This document shows, one piece after another, positions 45,265 to 55,006 of a stretch of 64,000 nucleotides of DNA (its first letter is position 1; each line of letters begins with the position of its first letter). The stretch comes from Hoeflea prorocentri (GTDB lineage: Bacteria > Pseudomonadota > Alphaproteobacteria > Rhizobiales > Rhizobiaceae). Both the position numbers and the translations under genes were made by a program. The stretch is taken from positions 2,666,001 through 2,730,000 of the forward strand of contig NZ_JAPJZI010000001.1 of the NCBI RefSeq assembly GCF_027944115.1. Reading direction: 5' to 3'. The notes under the pieces are model-generated. The model was given only the letters and a program-made list of their open reading frames with translations. It was not told where the DNA came from and ran no database searches.

Positions 45265-46024
45265 TGAGCAGCTCCGCATCTGCGGCGCGCGCTTCGTCGC
45301 GCATGAGCTGCCACAGGTGCTTTTGTGTCTTGTCGAGATCGGGGTCGCCGAAATGCCGCTCTGCGAGCGGCTTGTTGATGTGGACAACTTCACGGATTTG
45401 CCCCGGACGCCGTGACAGGACTACGATCGAATGACCGAGACGGACCGCCTCGGCCAGATTGTGGGTCACATAGACGGCCGTGAAGGGTTGCCGCGTCCAA
45501 AGACCGACAAGATCGTCCATCAGCAATTCACGGGTCTGGCTGTCCAGCGCCGAAAGCGGCTCGTCCATGAGCATGACGGCGGGGTTGACCGCGAGCGCCC
45601 GGGCGATAGCGACCCTTTGCTTCATGCCCCCGGATAGCTGTTTGGGAAGGGCGTTGGCAAAATCGCTCAGATTTGTCCGCTCAAGCACGTCATCAATGAT
45701 GCTTTGCGCCTTTGCACGGCGAATACCGTGATCCTCCAAAACCAATGAGATATTTCCTGACACGGTTCGCCAGGGCAGCAGTGCGAAGTCCTGGAAGATA
45801 TAGGTCAAGGGATTGAGACAGCCTTCGGGTGGCTCGCCGATCTGCAGGACGCTGCCGCTCGAAGGGCGCTCAAGGCCGCCGATGAACCGCAGAAGCGTCG
45901 ACTTTCCGCAGCCGGACGGACCGACGATGCAAACGATCTTGCCGTCGGGGATCTTCAGGGTGATGTTCCGCATCACCTCGAAATCGTCATAGGAATGGCT
46001 GATGCCATCCAGAAGAATATCCAT
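45257..46024 (-). CDS. ABC transporter ATP-binding protein, nitrate/sulfonate/taurine family (SsuB/TauB type)
   Basis: This ATPase of 255 residues has Walker A GPSGCGKST, the Q-loop FQDFALLPWRTV, the signature LSGGMKQRVAIARAL, Walker B MLMDEPLSALD and the switch histidine in YVTHNLAEA. It powers the permease encoded directly downstream. The ATG lies 71 bp after the binding-protein stop, with a strong hairpin in the gap. Confidence 0.92.
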   Translation of the reverse strand: MDILLDGISHSYDDFEVMRNITLKIPDGKIVCIVGPSGCGKSTLLRFIGGLERPSSGSVLQIGEPPEGCLNPLTYIFQDFALLPWRTVSGNISLVLEDHGIRRAKAQSIIDDVLERTNLSDFANALPKQLSGGMKQRVAIARALAVNPAVMLMDEPLSALDSQTRELLMDDLVGLWTRQPFTAVYVTHNLAEAVRLGHSIVVLSRRPGQIREVVHINKPLAERHFGDPDLDKTQKHLWQLMRDEARAADAELLNA

Positions 46025-46038
46025 TGGAAACCCCGATA

Positions 46039-46090
46039 GCCTGCCCGGCGTGAAGCGCCGTCTGGAACGCTCTCAGCACCGGGCACAGGC
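46039..46090 (-). other. Intercistronic stem-loop after the binding-protein gene
   Basis: TGCCCGG (46042-46048) and CCGGGCA (46079-46085) form a stem that can extend by GCC/GGC with a small bulge. A nested CGGCG-type hairpin lies inside. It lies just after the binding-protein stop and has no T-run, a position typical for elements that raise binding-protein mRNA over the downstream genes. Confidence 0.5.
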
Positions 46091-46095
46091 CATGG

Positions 46096-47115
46096 CTAGC
46101 TGATGATATTCACGTAGGACTGATCAACCACCATGTCGACGGTGACATCGTCCTTGACGTGCCCTTCCGACTTGAACCAGGTGAGCTGATCCTCGATTGA
46201 CGCAAGATTGAGTGCTGCGCCCTTGTTGAGACGCATGGTGCCATTGATGATGGATGGCGCGGCCTTTTCGCGGGGGCGGTCCACATAGACATATTTGTGG
46301 ATCAGATCGACCATCTGGTTCACACCCTCATCGCCACCGGTCTTATCGATCATCGCGGCCGCATAGTCATCGACACCCCTGGAGAAGCCGGCCAGGAAAC
46401 TTTCGGTCAAAGCCCGCTCATTGGCGGCTTTGTCAGCCGATGTGAAGACGGTCGTCACCTGATAGTTCGGCAGGTAATCTGAAACATTGCCGATGATGTG
46501 AACCGCACCGGAGCCAGCCAGAGGTTTGGCGATATGCGGAACGATCGACCAGCCGTCCACCTGCCCGGACTTCATGGCACCGATGATTGCCCCGACTTTC
46601 TGAAGGGGCGTGAAAGACAACTCAATCCCCTCCGCTTCAGCCATTTTTGAACCCATGTAGTGGAAGGACGACCCTGCCTGGGTAACTGCAAACTTCTTGC
46701 CGTCAAGATCCTTTGGTGTCTTTACGCCGGCCTGGAAGGCCGCATCGGAGACCAGGAATTTCTGCCCGTCGATCCCGTCTTCCTCGCTGAGTGCGCCGCC
46801 GATGACTTTTACAGCGCCCTTTTGAGCAAGCGAGACAAGTCCGCCTGACATGGCAGTCACGGCGTAGTCGACGTCACCGCTTGCGATGGCAACGGCCATG
46901 GGCTGCGCCGCCTGAAAGAACTCGAACTCCACATCCAGACCGGCCTCATCGAAATAGCCCCGCTCAAAGGCGATGAAGCTTCCCGAGTGGGAGGTAAAGC
47001 GCAACGCGCCCACCTTCACTTTCTTTTTCATGGCCAGTGCCGGTGTGGCAAGCGCGGTCGCGGCGGCCGCTCCTCCCATCAGGGCAAGGGTCTTACGACG
47101 GTTCAGTTTGATCAT
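46096..47115 (-). CDS. ABC transporter substrate-binding protein, NrtA/SsuA/THI5-like
   Basis: This periplasmic receptor has 339 residues from the ATG at 47115 with GGGAGGATACC before it. The signal peptide begins MIKLNRRKTLALMGGAAAAT and ends in ALA. The mature part has the SsuA-like pattern: SFIAFERGYFDEAGLDVEFE, then a AIASGDVDYAVTAMSGG segment and KKFAVTQAGSSFHYMG. The family binds sulfonates, nitrate, pyrimidine precursors and other small compounds, so the ligand cannot be read directly. Its gene follows the GntR gene by 17 bp. Confidence 0.88.
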   Translation of the reverse strand: MIKLNRRKTLALMGGAAAATALATPALAMKKKVKVGALRFTSHSGSFIAFERGYFDEAGLDVEFEFFQAAQPMAVAIASGDVDYAVTAMSGGLVSLAQKGAVKVIGGALSEEDGIDGQKFLVSDAAFQAGVKTPKDLDGKKFAVTQAGSSFHYMGSKMAEAEGIELSFTPLQKVGAIIGAMKSGQVDGWSIVPHIAKPLAGSGAVHIIGNVSDYLPNYQVTTVFTSADKAANERALTESFLAGFSRGVDDYAAAMIDKTGGDEGVNQMVDLIHKYVYVDRPREKAAPSIINGTMRLNKGAALNLASIEDQLTWFKSEGHVKDDVTVDMVVDQSYVNIIS

Positions 47116-47132
47116 GGTATCCTCCCGAGTGA

Positions 47133-47810
47133 TCACTTTGTGTTTTCTGATTTAAGTTCGGCGCTGATATCTTCGATCAGCGCAGCTACGGCTGTCTCGG
47201 CATCCCTTGCCAAAACCGCCTGCAGCAATCTTTCCTGCCTGAGTTTTCTACGTTCAAAATCAAGCCGGTCTTCGCGCAGCAGCGCCAAACGAAAACGCCT
47301 GCTCTGGTCAAAGAACTTTCTTTGCAGGTCGATCATGCGGGGGCTGCCACAGGCATCAATCAGCGCCTGGGAAAACCCGCTGCATGCCTCGTCCCACTGC
47401 AGCGCAATCAGATCGTCCGGAGTTGCGGCAACAGCGTCCTCCGCCTTGCGCAGTGCATGATGGGCGGCAATCACCCTGCCCTCCCAGGCGACATCTCCGT
47501 GTTCGATCGCCAGCGCCAGGGCAACTCTTTCGATCTCGGCGCGCACCAACAGGATATCTTTGAGATCATCCGCCGTGGCCGAAGTGACCCTGAAACCGCG
47601 CTGCGCCGTGGCTTCCACCAGACCTTCTGCGCTCAGGAGCCTCAGGGTCTCGCGCATCGAATGGTTCGAGCCGCCGTAACGCTGGCGCAATGTTTCGATT
47701 TTCAGCTTCTGGTCGGGCGCGAGGGTACCGAAGGAAATATCACGCCGGAGCGCGGAGGCCAGCATATGGACGATTGTTTCGTCGTCTCGACGCTTGAGCG
47801 GAAAGATCAT
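47133..47810 (-). CDS. GntR family regulator, FadR-type with FCD domain lacking metal histidines
   Basis: This protein has 225 residues. The winged helix-turn-helix is at about 12-75, with KIETLRQRYGGSNHSMRETL and LLSAEGLVEATAQRGFRV. The C-terminal FCD ligand domain is at 85-215. The histidines that usually bind metal in FCD domains appear replaced: the expected FH position reads GFSQALIDACGS and the expected EHR position reads RQERLLQA. It is the first gene of the importer operon and probably controls it and the dioxygenase/SDR pair. Confidence 0.87.
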   Translation of the reverse strand: MIFPLKRRDDETIVHMLASALRRDISFGTLAPDQKLKIETLRQRYGGSNHSMRETLRLLSAEGLVEATAQRGFRVTSATADDLKDILLVRAEIERVALALAIEHGDVAWEGRVIAAHHALRKAEDAVAATPDDLIALQWDEACSGFSQALIDACGSPRMIDLQRKFFDQSRRFRLALLREDRLDFERRKLRQERLLQAVLARDAETAVAALIEDISAELKSENTK

Positions 47811-47820
47811 TCAACCACCA

Positions 47821-47843
47821 ATAAAAATGTTGGATATTTTTAT
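47821..47843. promoter_or_regulatory. Inverted repeat upstream of the GntR gene, possible autoregulatory operator
   Basis: ATAAAAAT (47821-47828) and ATTTTTAT (47836-47843) are perfect complements with seven bases between, 10 bp upstream of the GntR start. The region also has the AT-rich character of a promoter for the importer operon. Confidence 0.45.
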
Positions 47844-47968
47844 GTTCGTTGAATTTTACAGTCAATCACAATTGAGCCGGTAGATATAGTTGGTTTGGAG
47901 CGCGAGACACTTGCTTTAGCAGGTCCCAACAAGCATTTATGTCAAAAACAGAGTGAAAGTGATCTCCC

Positions 47969-48607
47969 ATGACCTTTTCGGACCTGCTTGCGTTTTCGCT
48001 CGTTGCTCTTTTGCTCGTCATGTCGCCAGGGCCCAATGGCGTTCTCATCGCCAAAACCGTGCCGACTTCCGGCCGCAGCGCCGGTTTTGCCAATATTGCC
48101 GGGTTCGTCACCGCCTTCTATATCCACGGCGCCCTGTCGATTTTGGGCATCTCGATCCTGCTCGTGCAATCCGCGATCGCCTTTGCCATCGTGAAATATC
48201 TCGGCGCGCTCTATCTGTGCTGGATCGGCATCAAGGCGCTGCTTTCCGCCTATCGCGGCATTGAGACAGCCAGCGAGATCGCCCCCGCCAAACGGAAACG
48301 CAATCTCTCGCATGCCTTCCTTGAAGGCTTGCTGACAAATGCGCTTAATCCAAAGGTTTCAATGTTTTATCTTGCGGCGTTTCCACAATTCATCACCGCA
48401 GGGGAAACGTCCGCAGCCTCGGCCTTCATACTGGTTTTCATTCACTCCGTGATGAATGCCATATGGTTTGGCGCGATGGTGCTGCTGCTGGCCAGACTGA
48501 CTGCAATGGCCCGGCAAGGCAGCTTCCAGCGATGGCTCAAGGGCGTTACCGGCGCAGTCTTCATCGCGTTCGGCCTCAAACTGGCGAGCTTCAAGCCGAC
48601 CGTTTAA
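47969..48607 (+). CDS. LysE family translocator
   Basis: This membrane protein of 212 residues has six helices. The LysE/RhtB signature is near the start (FSLVALLLVMSPGPNGVLIA), with LGALYLCWIGIKAL and the family loop GLLTNALNPKVSMFYLAAFP. It exports amino acids or related compounds; the cargo is unknown. Its last codons overlap the end of the convergent ppdK gene by four bases. Confidence 0.9.
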   Translation: MTFSDLLAFSLVALLLVMSPGPNGVLIAKTVPTSGRSAGFANIAGFVTAFYIHGALSILGISILLVQSAIAFAIVKYLGALYLCWIGIKALLSAYRGIETASEIAPAKRKRNLSHAFLEGLLTNALNPKVSMFYLAAFPQFITAGETSAASAFILVFIHSVMNAIWFGAMVLLLARLTAMARQGSFQRWLKGVTGAVFIAFGLKLASFKPTV

Positions 48608-51276
48608 GCCTCGCGCTGCTTTTCAAGCGCCGCCTGTGCTGCTGCGAGGCGTGCGATGGGCACGCGAAACGGCGAGCAGGAGACGTAATCAAGGCCGAGC
48701 TTCTCGCAGAAATGGATCGACAGCGGATCGCCGCCATGTTCGCCGCAGATGCCAAGCTTGATGTCCGGCCGCGTCTTGCGGCCCTTGTCGGCGGCAATCC
48801 CGATCAGTTCGCCGACGCCCTCAATATCCAGCGAGATAAACGGGTCTTCGTCGATCACGCCCTTTTTCTGATAGGTGTCAAGAAAAGCCGAGGCATCGTC
48901 GCGTGAGATGCCGAACGTGGTTTGCGTCAGATCATTGGTGCCGAAGGAAAAGAATTCGGCCTGCTCGGCAATGCGATGGGCGCGGATCGCGGCGCGCGGC
49001 AGTTCGATCATCGTGCCAACCAGATAGTCGATCTGCTGTCCCGCCTCCTTCATGACGGCTTCGGCGACCGCATCAATGCGCGCCTTGACGAAACGCAGCT
49101 CCTCGACCATGCCGACCAGTGGCACCATGACTTCGGGCACAACGTGCTCGCCGGTATCGGCCCCGGCCTGGATGGCAGCCTCAAAAATCGCGCGGGCCTG
49201 CATCTCGGCAATCTCGGGATAGGACACCGCCAGGCGGCAGCCACGGTGGCCCAGCATCGGGTTGAATTCGTGAAGGGCGTCGGTGCGCTCGCGCAACCGG
49301 TCAACGGGCACATTCATGACCTGTGCAACCTCGGCGATTTCGTCATCGCTCTTCGGCAGAAACTCGTGCAGCGGCGGATCGAGCAACCGGATCGTGACGG
49401 GCGTTCCCTTCATGATCTCAAACAGTTCGGTGAAATCCGAACGTTGCATCGGCAAGAGCTTGTCGAGCGCGGCGCGTCTCCCCTCCTCGTTCTCCGCGAG
49501 GATCATCTCACGCATGGCGACAATACGGTCACCCTCAAAGAACATATGCTCGGTCCGGCACAGCCCGATACCCTCGGCACCGAAACTGCTGGCCGCGCGC
49601 GCATCGGCGGGTGTTTCGGCATTGGTGCGGATTTTCATCCGCCGGGCAGCATCGGCCCATTCCATGATCTTGCCGAAATCGCCCGAAAGTTCCGGCTGGA
49701 GCATCGCTACCGAGCCCTTCAGAACCTGCCCGGACGAGCCATCAACGGTGATGACGTCACCCTTCCCGAGTGGTCCGGCAACCGTGAGCAGCGTTCCGGT
49801 GCGCATATCCACGCGCAGGCTTCCGGCACCAGAGACACAGGGCGTTCCCATGCCGCGGGCGACCACGGCGGCGTGGCTGGTCATGCCACCGCGCGTCGTC
49901 AATATCCCTTCCGCCGCGTGCATGCCGTGAATATCCTCCGGGCTCGTCTCGACGCGCACGAGGATCGCCTTGCGGCCTGCCTCGGCAAGCGCCACGGCAT
50001 CCTCAGAGGTAAAGACAATCTCACCCGTTGCCGCACCGGGTGACGCCGGAAGCCCGCTGCCGATGACATCGCGCGCCGCGCGCGGGTCGATGGTCGGATG
50101 CAGCAATTGGTCAAGCGAAGCCGGATCGATACGCTTGACCGCCTCCTCACGCGTGATCACACCGTTTTCGGCCAGTTCGACGGCAATTTTCAGCGCTGCC
50201 TTGGCGGTGCGCTTGCCCGATCGTGTCTGCAGCATCCACAATTTGCCGCGCTCGACCGTGAATTCGAGATCCTGCATGTCGCGGTAGTGATTTTCCAGCC
50301 GCCCGCAGATGGCGCTGAATTCACCGAAAGCATCCGGCATCAGCTTTTCCAGCGACGGCTTGTCGGAACCTGCTTCGAGGCGCGCGACTTCGGTCAGGCT
50401 CTGCGGGGTGCGGATACCGGCGACGACATCTTCGCCCTGTGCGTTGACCAGGAACTCGCCATAGAGCTGGTTTTCACCCGTTGACGGGTTTCGGGTAAAG
50501 GCAACGCCGGTCGCCGAATTCTCGCCGAGATTGCCGAAGACCATCGCCTGGACATTGACGGCGGTGCCCCAATCGACGGGTATATTGTGCAATTGCCTGT
50601 AGGTGATTGCCCGCGCGTTCATCCAGCTTGAAAAAACAGCGCCGACCGCGCCCCAAAGCTGTTTGACCGGATCCTGCGGGAACGGCTCACCCAGTTCGTC
50701 GATGATGATCTGCTTGTAGCGCAGGATGACCTGCTGCCATTCCTGTGCCGTCAGATCGGTATCGAGCTCGTGGCCGAACCGCGCCTTTTCGTCTTCCAGA
50801 ATGTCCTCGAACACCTCATGGTCGAGCCCCATGACGACGTCTGCATACATCTGGATGAACCGGCGGTAGCTGTCATAGGCGAAACGCTCGTCACCGGCGT
50901 CCACCGCCATGGCTTTGACGGCATCATCGTTCAGGCCGAGATTGAGCACCGTGTCCATCATGCCCGGCATGGACGCACGGGCGCCCGAACGGATGGACAA
51001 AAGCAGAGGGTTTTGCGTGTCGCCAAAGGTCCGGCCTGTCAGCCGGCCAATATAATCAAGCGCCTTTTCCAGCTGTTGCGGCAGTTCATCGGGAAAGGTC
51101 CGGTCGTGTTTGTAGAACCAGGTGCACACCTCGGTGGTGATTGTCATGCCCGGAGGAACCGGAAGGCCGAGATTGCACATCTCAGCCAGATTGGCGCCCT
51201 TGCCGCCGAGCAGATTCTTGTCTTCGGCTCCGCCTTCGGCCTGTCCGTCGCCATATGTGTAGACCCACTTGGTCAT
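48604..51276 (-). CDS. ppdK: Pyruvate, phosphate dikinase
   Basis: PPDK interconverts pyruvate, ATP and phosphate with phosphoenolpyruvate, AMP and pyrophosphate, and in rhizobia serves gluconeogenic or glycolytic balance. The 890-residue protein has the N-terminal ATP-grasp domain (KNLLGGKGANLAEMCNLGLP). The central phosphohistidine loop is TRGGMTSHAAVVARGMGTPC. The C-terminal TIM barrel has GTNDLTQTTFGISRDDAS and ICGEHGGDP. The ATG at 51276 follows GGAGGGAAGC. Length and domains are complete. Confidence 0.97.
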   Translation of the reverse strand: MTKWVYTYGDGQAEGGAEDKNLLGGKGANLAEMCNLGLPVPPGMTITTEVCTWFYKHDRTFPDELPQQLEKALDYIGRLTGRTFGDTQNPLLLSIRSGARASMPGMMDTVLNLGLNDDAVKAMAVDAGDERFAYDSYRRFIQMYADVVMGLDHEVFEDILEDEKARFGHELDTDLTAQEWQQVILRYKQIIIDELGEPFPQDPVKQLWGAVGAVFSSWMNARAITYRQLHNIPVDWGTAVNVQAMVFGNLGENSATGVAFTRNPSTGENQLYGEFLVNAQGEDVVAGIRTPQSLTEVARLEAGSDKPSLEKLMPDAFGEFSAICGRLENHYRDMQDLEFTVERGKLWMLQTRSGKRTAKAALKIAVELAENGVITREEAVKRIDPASLDQLLHPTIDPRAARDVIGSGLPASPGAATGEIVFTSEDAVALAEAGRKAILVRVETSPEDIHGMHAAEGILTTRGGMTSHAAVVARGMGTPCVSGAGSLRVDMRTGTLLTVAGPLGKGDVITVDGSSGQVLKGSVAMLQPELSGDFGKIMEWADAARRMKIRTNAETPADARAASSFGAEGIGLCRTEHMFFEGDRIVAMREMILAENEEGRRAALDKLLPMQRSDFTELFEIMKGTPVTIRLLDPPLHEFLPKSDDEIAEVAQVMNVPVDRLRERTDALHEFNPMLGHRGCRLAVSYPEIAEMQARAIFEAAIQAGADTGEHVVPEVMVPLVGMVEELRFVKARIDAVAEAVMKEAGQQIDYLVGTMIELPRAAIRAHRIAEQAEFFSFGTNDLTQTTFGISRDDASAFLDTYQKKGVIDEDPFISLDIEGVGELIGIAADKGRKTRPDIKLGICGEHGGDPLSIHFCEKLGLDYVSCSPFRVPIARLAAAQAALEKQREA

Positions 51277-51453
51277 GCTTCCCTCCAGCCGGGATTTGGG
51301 TAACGGCACCACATAGCCGAACAGATATGCAAAGCGCTATAGGCGGATATGGCAATTGCAGTATTTTATCGATTGAATTCCGAGACTTCCTTAACGGGAA
51401 TGAGCGGGCCACCTGCACAGTGTCGAACAGCCCGCATCGGAGGCTGCCGGTTT

Positions 51454-54400
51454 TCAGCTTGCGTCGCGCATCTGTTCGGCGGTTTCAAGATCGACGGAAA
51501 CCAGCTGCGATACGCCCTGCTCCGCCATGGTCACGCCGAACAGCCGGTTCATGCGGGCCATGGTGATCGGGTTGTGAGTGATGATAACGAAACGGGTGTT
51601 GGTTGAAGCCGCCATTTCATCCATCAGATTGCAGAACCGTTCGACATTGTGATCGTCGAGCGGCGCATCTACCTCGTCAAGCACACAGATCGGAGCCGGG
51701 TTTGTCAGGAACACGGCAAAGATCAGCGCCATCGCGGTCAGCGCCTGCTCGCCGCCTGAAAGCAGGGTCATCGTCTGCGGCTTCTTGCCCGGCGGACGGG
51801 CGAGGATTTCCAGACCGGCATTGAGTGGATCGTCGGACTCGATGAGCTGCAGTTCGGCCGTGCCGCCCCCGAAAAGGTGGGTGAAGAGGCGCCGGAACTG
51901 CTCGTTGACCACGTCAAACGCCTTGAGAAGGCGCTCGCGGCCCTCGCGGTTCAGGTTCTGGATCGCCTGGCGCAGCTTGCTGATCGCCTCGATCACGTCC
52001 TCACGCTCGACAACGATGGTTTCAAGTCGCTCGGCAAGCTCCTTCTGCTCTTCCTCGGCCCGAAGGTTGACGGCGCCGAGCCGCTCGCGCTCGATTTTCA
52101 GCCGCTCAAGCCTGCGGTCGACCTGTTCGGGATCGGGCAGTGCATCATCGGACTGCAGGCCACTTTGCTTGATCGCCTCATGGGGTGCGCATTTGAGCGT
52201 TTCGCGGATGCGCCCCTCCGAATCCGTGCGCCGTTCCCTGGCGGCGTTCAGGCGCTCCTCGGCGCGGCCACGCTGTTCGCGGCATTGCGACAATACCTCG
52301 ATGGCCTTCGCGGCCGCCTGATCTGCTTCGCGCTGGCGCGTTTCGGCCTCCACAAGGATATCGGCCGCTTCCTTGCGCTGCTCTTCAGCCTTGGACAATT
52401 CATTCATCAGCTTGCGCCGCTGTGCGTCGATCTCGTCCGGTGCGTCGGCAATTTTCTCCGCTTCGGCGGCGGTCTCGTCCAACCGTTGGGTCAGGGTCGC
52501 GATATGGCCTTCTGCGCTGCTGGCGCGTTCAAGCCAGCTCTGCCGCTCCTGCCCGATCGCCGTCAGGCGCCGCTCGCGTGCCTCATTGTCCCGGCGCAGG
52601 CCTTCAAATGCAGCCCGTGCCTCGGCAAGCCTGCCTCGATCCGTGGCAACCTCGGACGTCAGGCTTTCGAGCCGCTTGTCGAGATCGCCTATTTCCGGCG
52701 CCGATGCCAGAGCGACCCCGGCCTCGTTCTTCTGCTCAGCAGCTTCCTGCAACTGGGCGGAAAGCTGTTTTGCCGATTCCGTCAGGACAGCCCGCCGGCT
52801 GGAAAACTGACCGGCCGCCTTCTCGGCGTCGGCATGGGCCTCGCGCGCCAGAACAAGGCTTCTTTGCGCTTCACGCAACGTGTCTCGGGTCTCGCGTTGC
52901 AAGGTCTCACGCGATTTGAGTTCCGTTTCAGCGGCCTTCAGCGCCTCTTCGGCACGGCGCAGTGCTTTGGTCGCCTCCACGGCTTCCGCATCCAGTTCCG
53001 CCAGGCGGTTTTTCTGCGCCAGGCGTTGCGCGGCGGCCGTTGGCGCATCGGCACCGGCGGTGAAACCATCCCAGCGCCAAAGGGCGCCTTCCCGGTCGAC
53101 AAGGCGCTGACCCGGCAGGAGTTCGCCGCACAGCGCTTCGCCTTCCTGTGCATTGGCGACGATCCCCACCTGGGCGAGACGCCGCGCCAGAGCCGGCGGA
53201 GCCGTGACATGTTCCGAAAGGGCAATCACGCCGGGTGGAAGCTGCGGGTCGCCCTCGGAACCAACCACTCGCCAGTGCGCCGGTGCGGATCTGTCATCCG
53301 GCTGGTCAAGATCGTCGCCGAGAGCAGCCCCAAGAGCCGCCTCGAACCCGCGATCGACCTGCATACGCTCCACCACAGGCGGGAAGAGATCATTGCCGGT
53401 GCCGGCATTGAGGATCTCCGAAATGGTGCGCGCTTCCGTCTCGACGCGGTTCAGGTTGGAGCGGGCTTCCTGCACGGGCTGGCGCAACGTCACCTCGTTG
53501 CGCCGTTCGGCCTCAATCGCCTCCTCGATCTCGACAAGCGCGGTCTCCAGCCTTGAAACGCCATCCTGCGCGGCGTCGACGGCGGCTTTCTTCTCCGCCG
53601 GATCGGGCAGACCCGATATTTTTTCGGCAATACCAGCAAGCTCTTCCTCGCCCTGCGCCAATTGCCGTTCCAACCGGCCAATGCGTTCATCAGCATCGCG
53701 GATGGACCGCTCCAACTGGCTGCGGGACGCGGACGCCTCGGCACGTTCGGCCGTGACCGCTCCAAGCGCTGCTTCGCTCTCCTCGAGCTTGGCGCCGGCT
53801 TCCTTAAACGCCGTCTCCGCGCCGAGCGAAGCCGCGCCGGAGTCGGCGAGCGCTTCGCCGAGTTCTTTTTCTTCCGCGTCAAGACGTTCGAGAATGCCCG
53901 CATTATCTGCGATCATCCGCTTTTCGCGTTCCATGTCCTCGCGCAATTGCGTCAGGCGCCGTTCCACTTCGGCCTTGCGACCGGCGACGCGTTCGGCCTC
54001 TTCCTCAATCTGCGCCCGTGCGATCTGCAACCGCTGAAGGGCCGCGGCGGCCTTTGCTTCCAGTTCACGCAACGCCGGCAGTTTCTGAGCCGAAATGGCC
54101 TGGTGCTTGGCGGCCTCCATCTGTGCCTGCGCCAATTCGGCGACTTCGCTCGTCGCCTTGGACAGGGAGGATTCCGCCTCCCCTTCGGCTGTCTTGGCCT
54201 CGGTCCAGCGTATATGCAGCAGCGTTGCCTCGGCCTCGCGGATTTCAGAGGAGAGCATCTTGAAACGGTTGGCCTGACGCGACTGACGTTTCAGGCTCTC
54301 TATCTGGCTTTCCAGCTCCGAGGTGACATCGTCGAGCCGTTCAAGATTGGTCTCGGCGGCGCGCAGGCGCAATTCTGCCTCATGGCGACGCGAATGCAGG

Positions 54401-54915
54401 CCGGATATGCCGGCCGCCTCTTCAAGCAATTGCCGCCGCGCCTGTGGTTTTGCCTGGATCAGTTCGCCGATGCGTCCCTGTCCAACCATGGATGGAGAGC
54501 GGGCGCCGGTTGAGGCGTCCGCGAACAGCAATTGCACGTCCTTGGCACGCGCTTCCTTGCCGTTGATGCGGTAAACAGAGCCTGATTCGCGTTCGATTCG
54601 CCGCGAAACCTGTACTTCATCGCTATCGTTGAAGGCCGCCGGAGCCGACCGGTCGTGGTTGTCGAGAAACAGGCCGACTTCCGCCGTATTGCGCGCCGGA
54701 CGGTTCCCCGATCCGGAGAAAATCACGTCATCCATCCCCGATGCGCGCATGTTCTTATAGGAGTTTTCGCCCATAACCCAGCGCATGGCCTCGACCAGGT
54801 TGGACTTGCCGCAGCCATTCGGACCGACGATGCCCGTCAGGCCTCTTTCGATAACAAATTCAGTGGGTTCAACGAATGACTTGAAGCCCAAAAGCCGCAG
54901 TTTAGTGAACTCCAT
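51454..54915 (-). CDS. smc: Chromosome segregation protein SMC
   Basis: The SMC ATPase of 1153 residues folds and organises the chromosome with ScpA and ScpB. The N-terminal Walker A is GIVGPNGCGKSNLVEAMRWV (about 30-50). Two long coiled coils flank a hinge at about 500-650, with DLFPPVVERMQVDRGFEAAL and an alanine-rich region. The C-terminal head has the signature TLLSGGEQALTAMALIF and Walker B CVLDEVDAPLDDHN. The gene lies between the DsbA-like lipoprotein and ppdK, an order I associate with Hyphomicrobiales. Confidence 0.97.
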   Translation of the reverse strand: MEFTKLRLLGFKSFVEPTEFVIERGLTGIVGPNGCGKSNLVEAMRWVMGENSYKNMRASGMDDVIFSGSGNRPARNTAEVGLFLDNHDRSAPAAFNDSDEVQVSRRIERESGSVYRINGKEARAKDVQLLFADASTGARSPSMVGQGRIGELIQAKPQARRQLLEEAAGISGLHSRRHEAELRLRAAETNLERLDDVTSELESQIESLKRQSRQANRFKMLSSEIREAEATLLHIRWTEAKTAEGEAESSLSKATSEVAELAQAQMEAAKHQAISAQKLPALRELEAKAAAALQRLQIARAQIEEEAERVAGRKAEVERRLTQLREDMEREKRMIADNAGILERLDAEEKELGEALADSGAASLGAETAFKEAGAKLEESEAALGAVTAERAEASASRSQLERSIRDADERIGRLERQLAQGEEELAGIAEKISGLPDPAEKKAAVDAAQDGVSRLETALVEIEEAIEAERRNEVTLRQPVQEARSNLNRVETEARTISEILNAGTGNDLFPPVVERMQVDRGFEAALGAALGDDLDQPDDRSAPAHWRVVGSEGDPQLPPGVIALSEHVTAPPALARRLAQVGIVANAQEGEALCGELLPGQRLVDREGALWRWDGFTAGADAPTAAAQRLAQKNRLAELDAEAVEATKALRRAEEALKAAETELKSRETLQRETRDTLREAQRSLVLAREAHADAEKAAGQFSSRRAVLTESAKQLSAQLQEAAEQKNEAGVALASAPEIGDLDKRLESLTSEVATDRGRLAEARAAFEGLRRDNEARERRLTAIGQERQSWLERASSAEGHIATLTQRLDETAAEAEKIADAPDEIDAQRRKLMNELSKAEEQRKEAADILVEAETRQREADQAAAKAIEVLSQCREQRGRAEERLNAARERRTDSEGRIRETLKCAPHEAIKQSGLQSDDALPDPEQVDRRLERLKIERERLGAVNLRAEEEQKELAERLETIVVEREDVIEAISKLRQAIQNLNREGRERLLKAFDVVNEQFRRLFTHLFGGGTAELQLIESDDPLNAGLEILARPPGKKPQTMTLLSGGEQALTAMALIFAVFLTNPAPICVLDEVDAPLDDHNVERFCNLMDEMAASTNTRFVIITHNPITMARMNRLFGVTMAEQGVSQLVSVDLETAEQMRDAS

Positions 54916-55006
54916 GTCAGTTCACTCCGGCTCGCGCATCGCACGATCGCACATTGCACGCAACGGGGCGCAACGCGCCCCTGCCGCATCGAGCAGCTCG
55001 GTGCGC

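Noticed and set aside
48922-50043. Plus-strand frame of 373 residues opposite ppdK
   Set aside because: It is antisense to conserved PPDK domains, with no ribosome site and no family pattern.
51877-53556. Plus-strand frame of 559 residues opposite smc
   Set aside because: It is fully covered by the SMC gene on the other strand; its long open length comes from the alanine- and glutamate-rich coiled-coil codons of smc.
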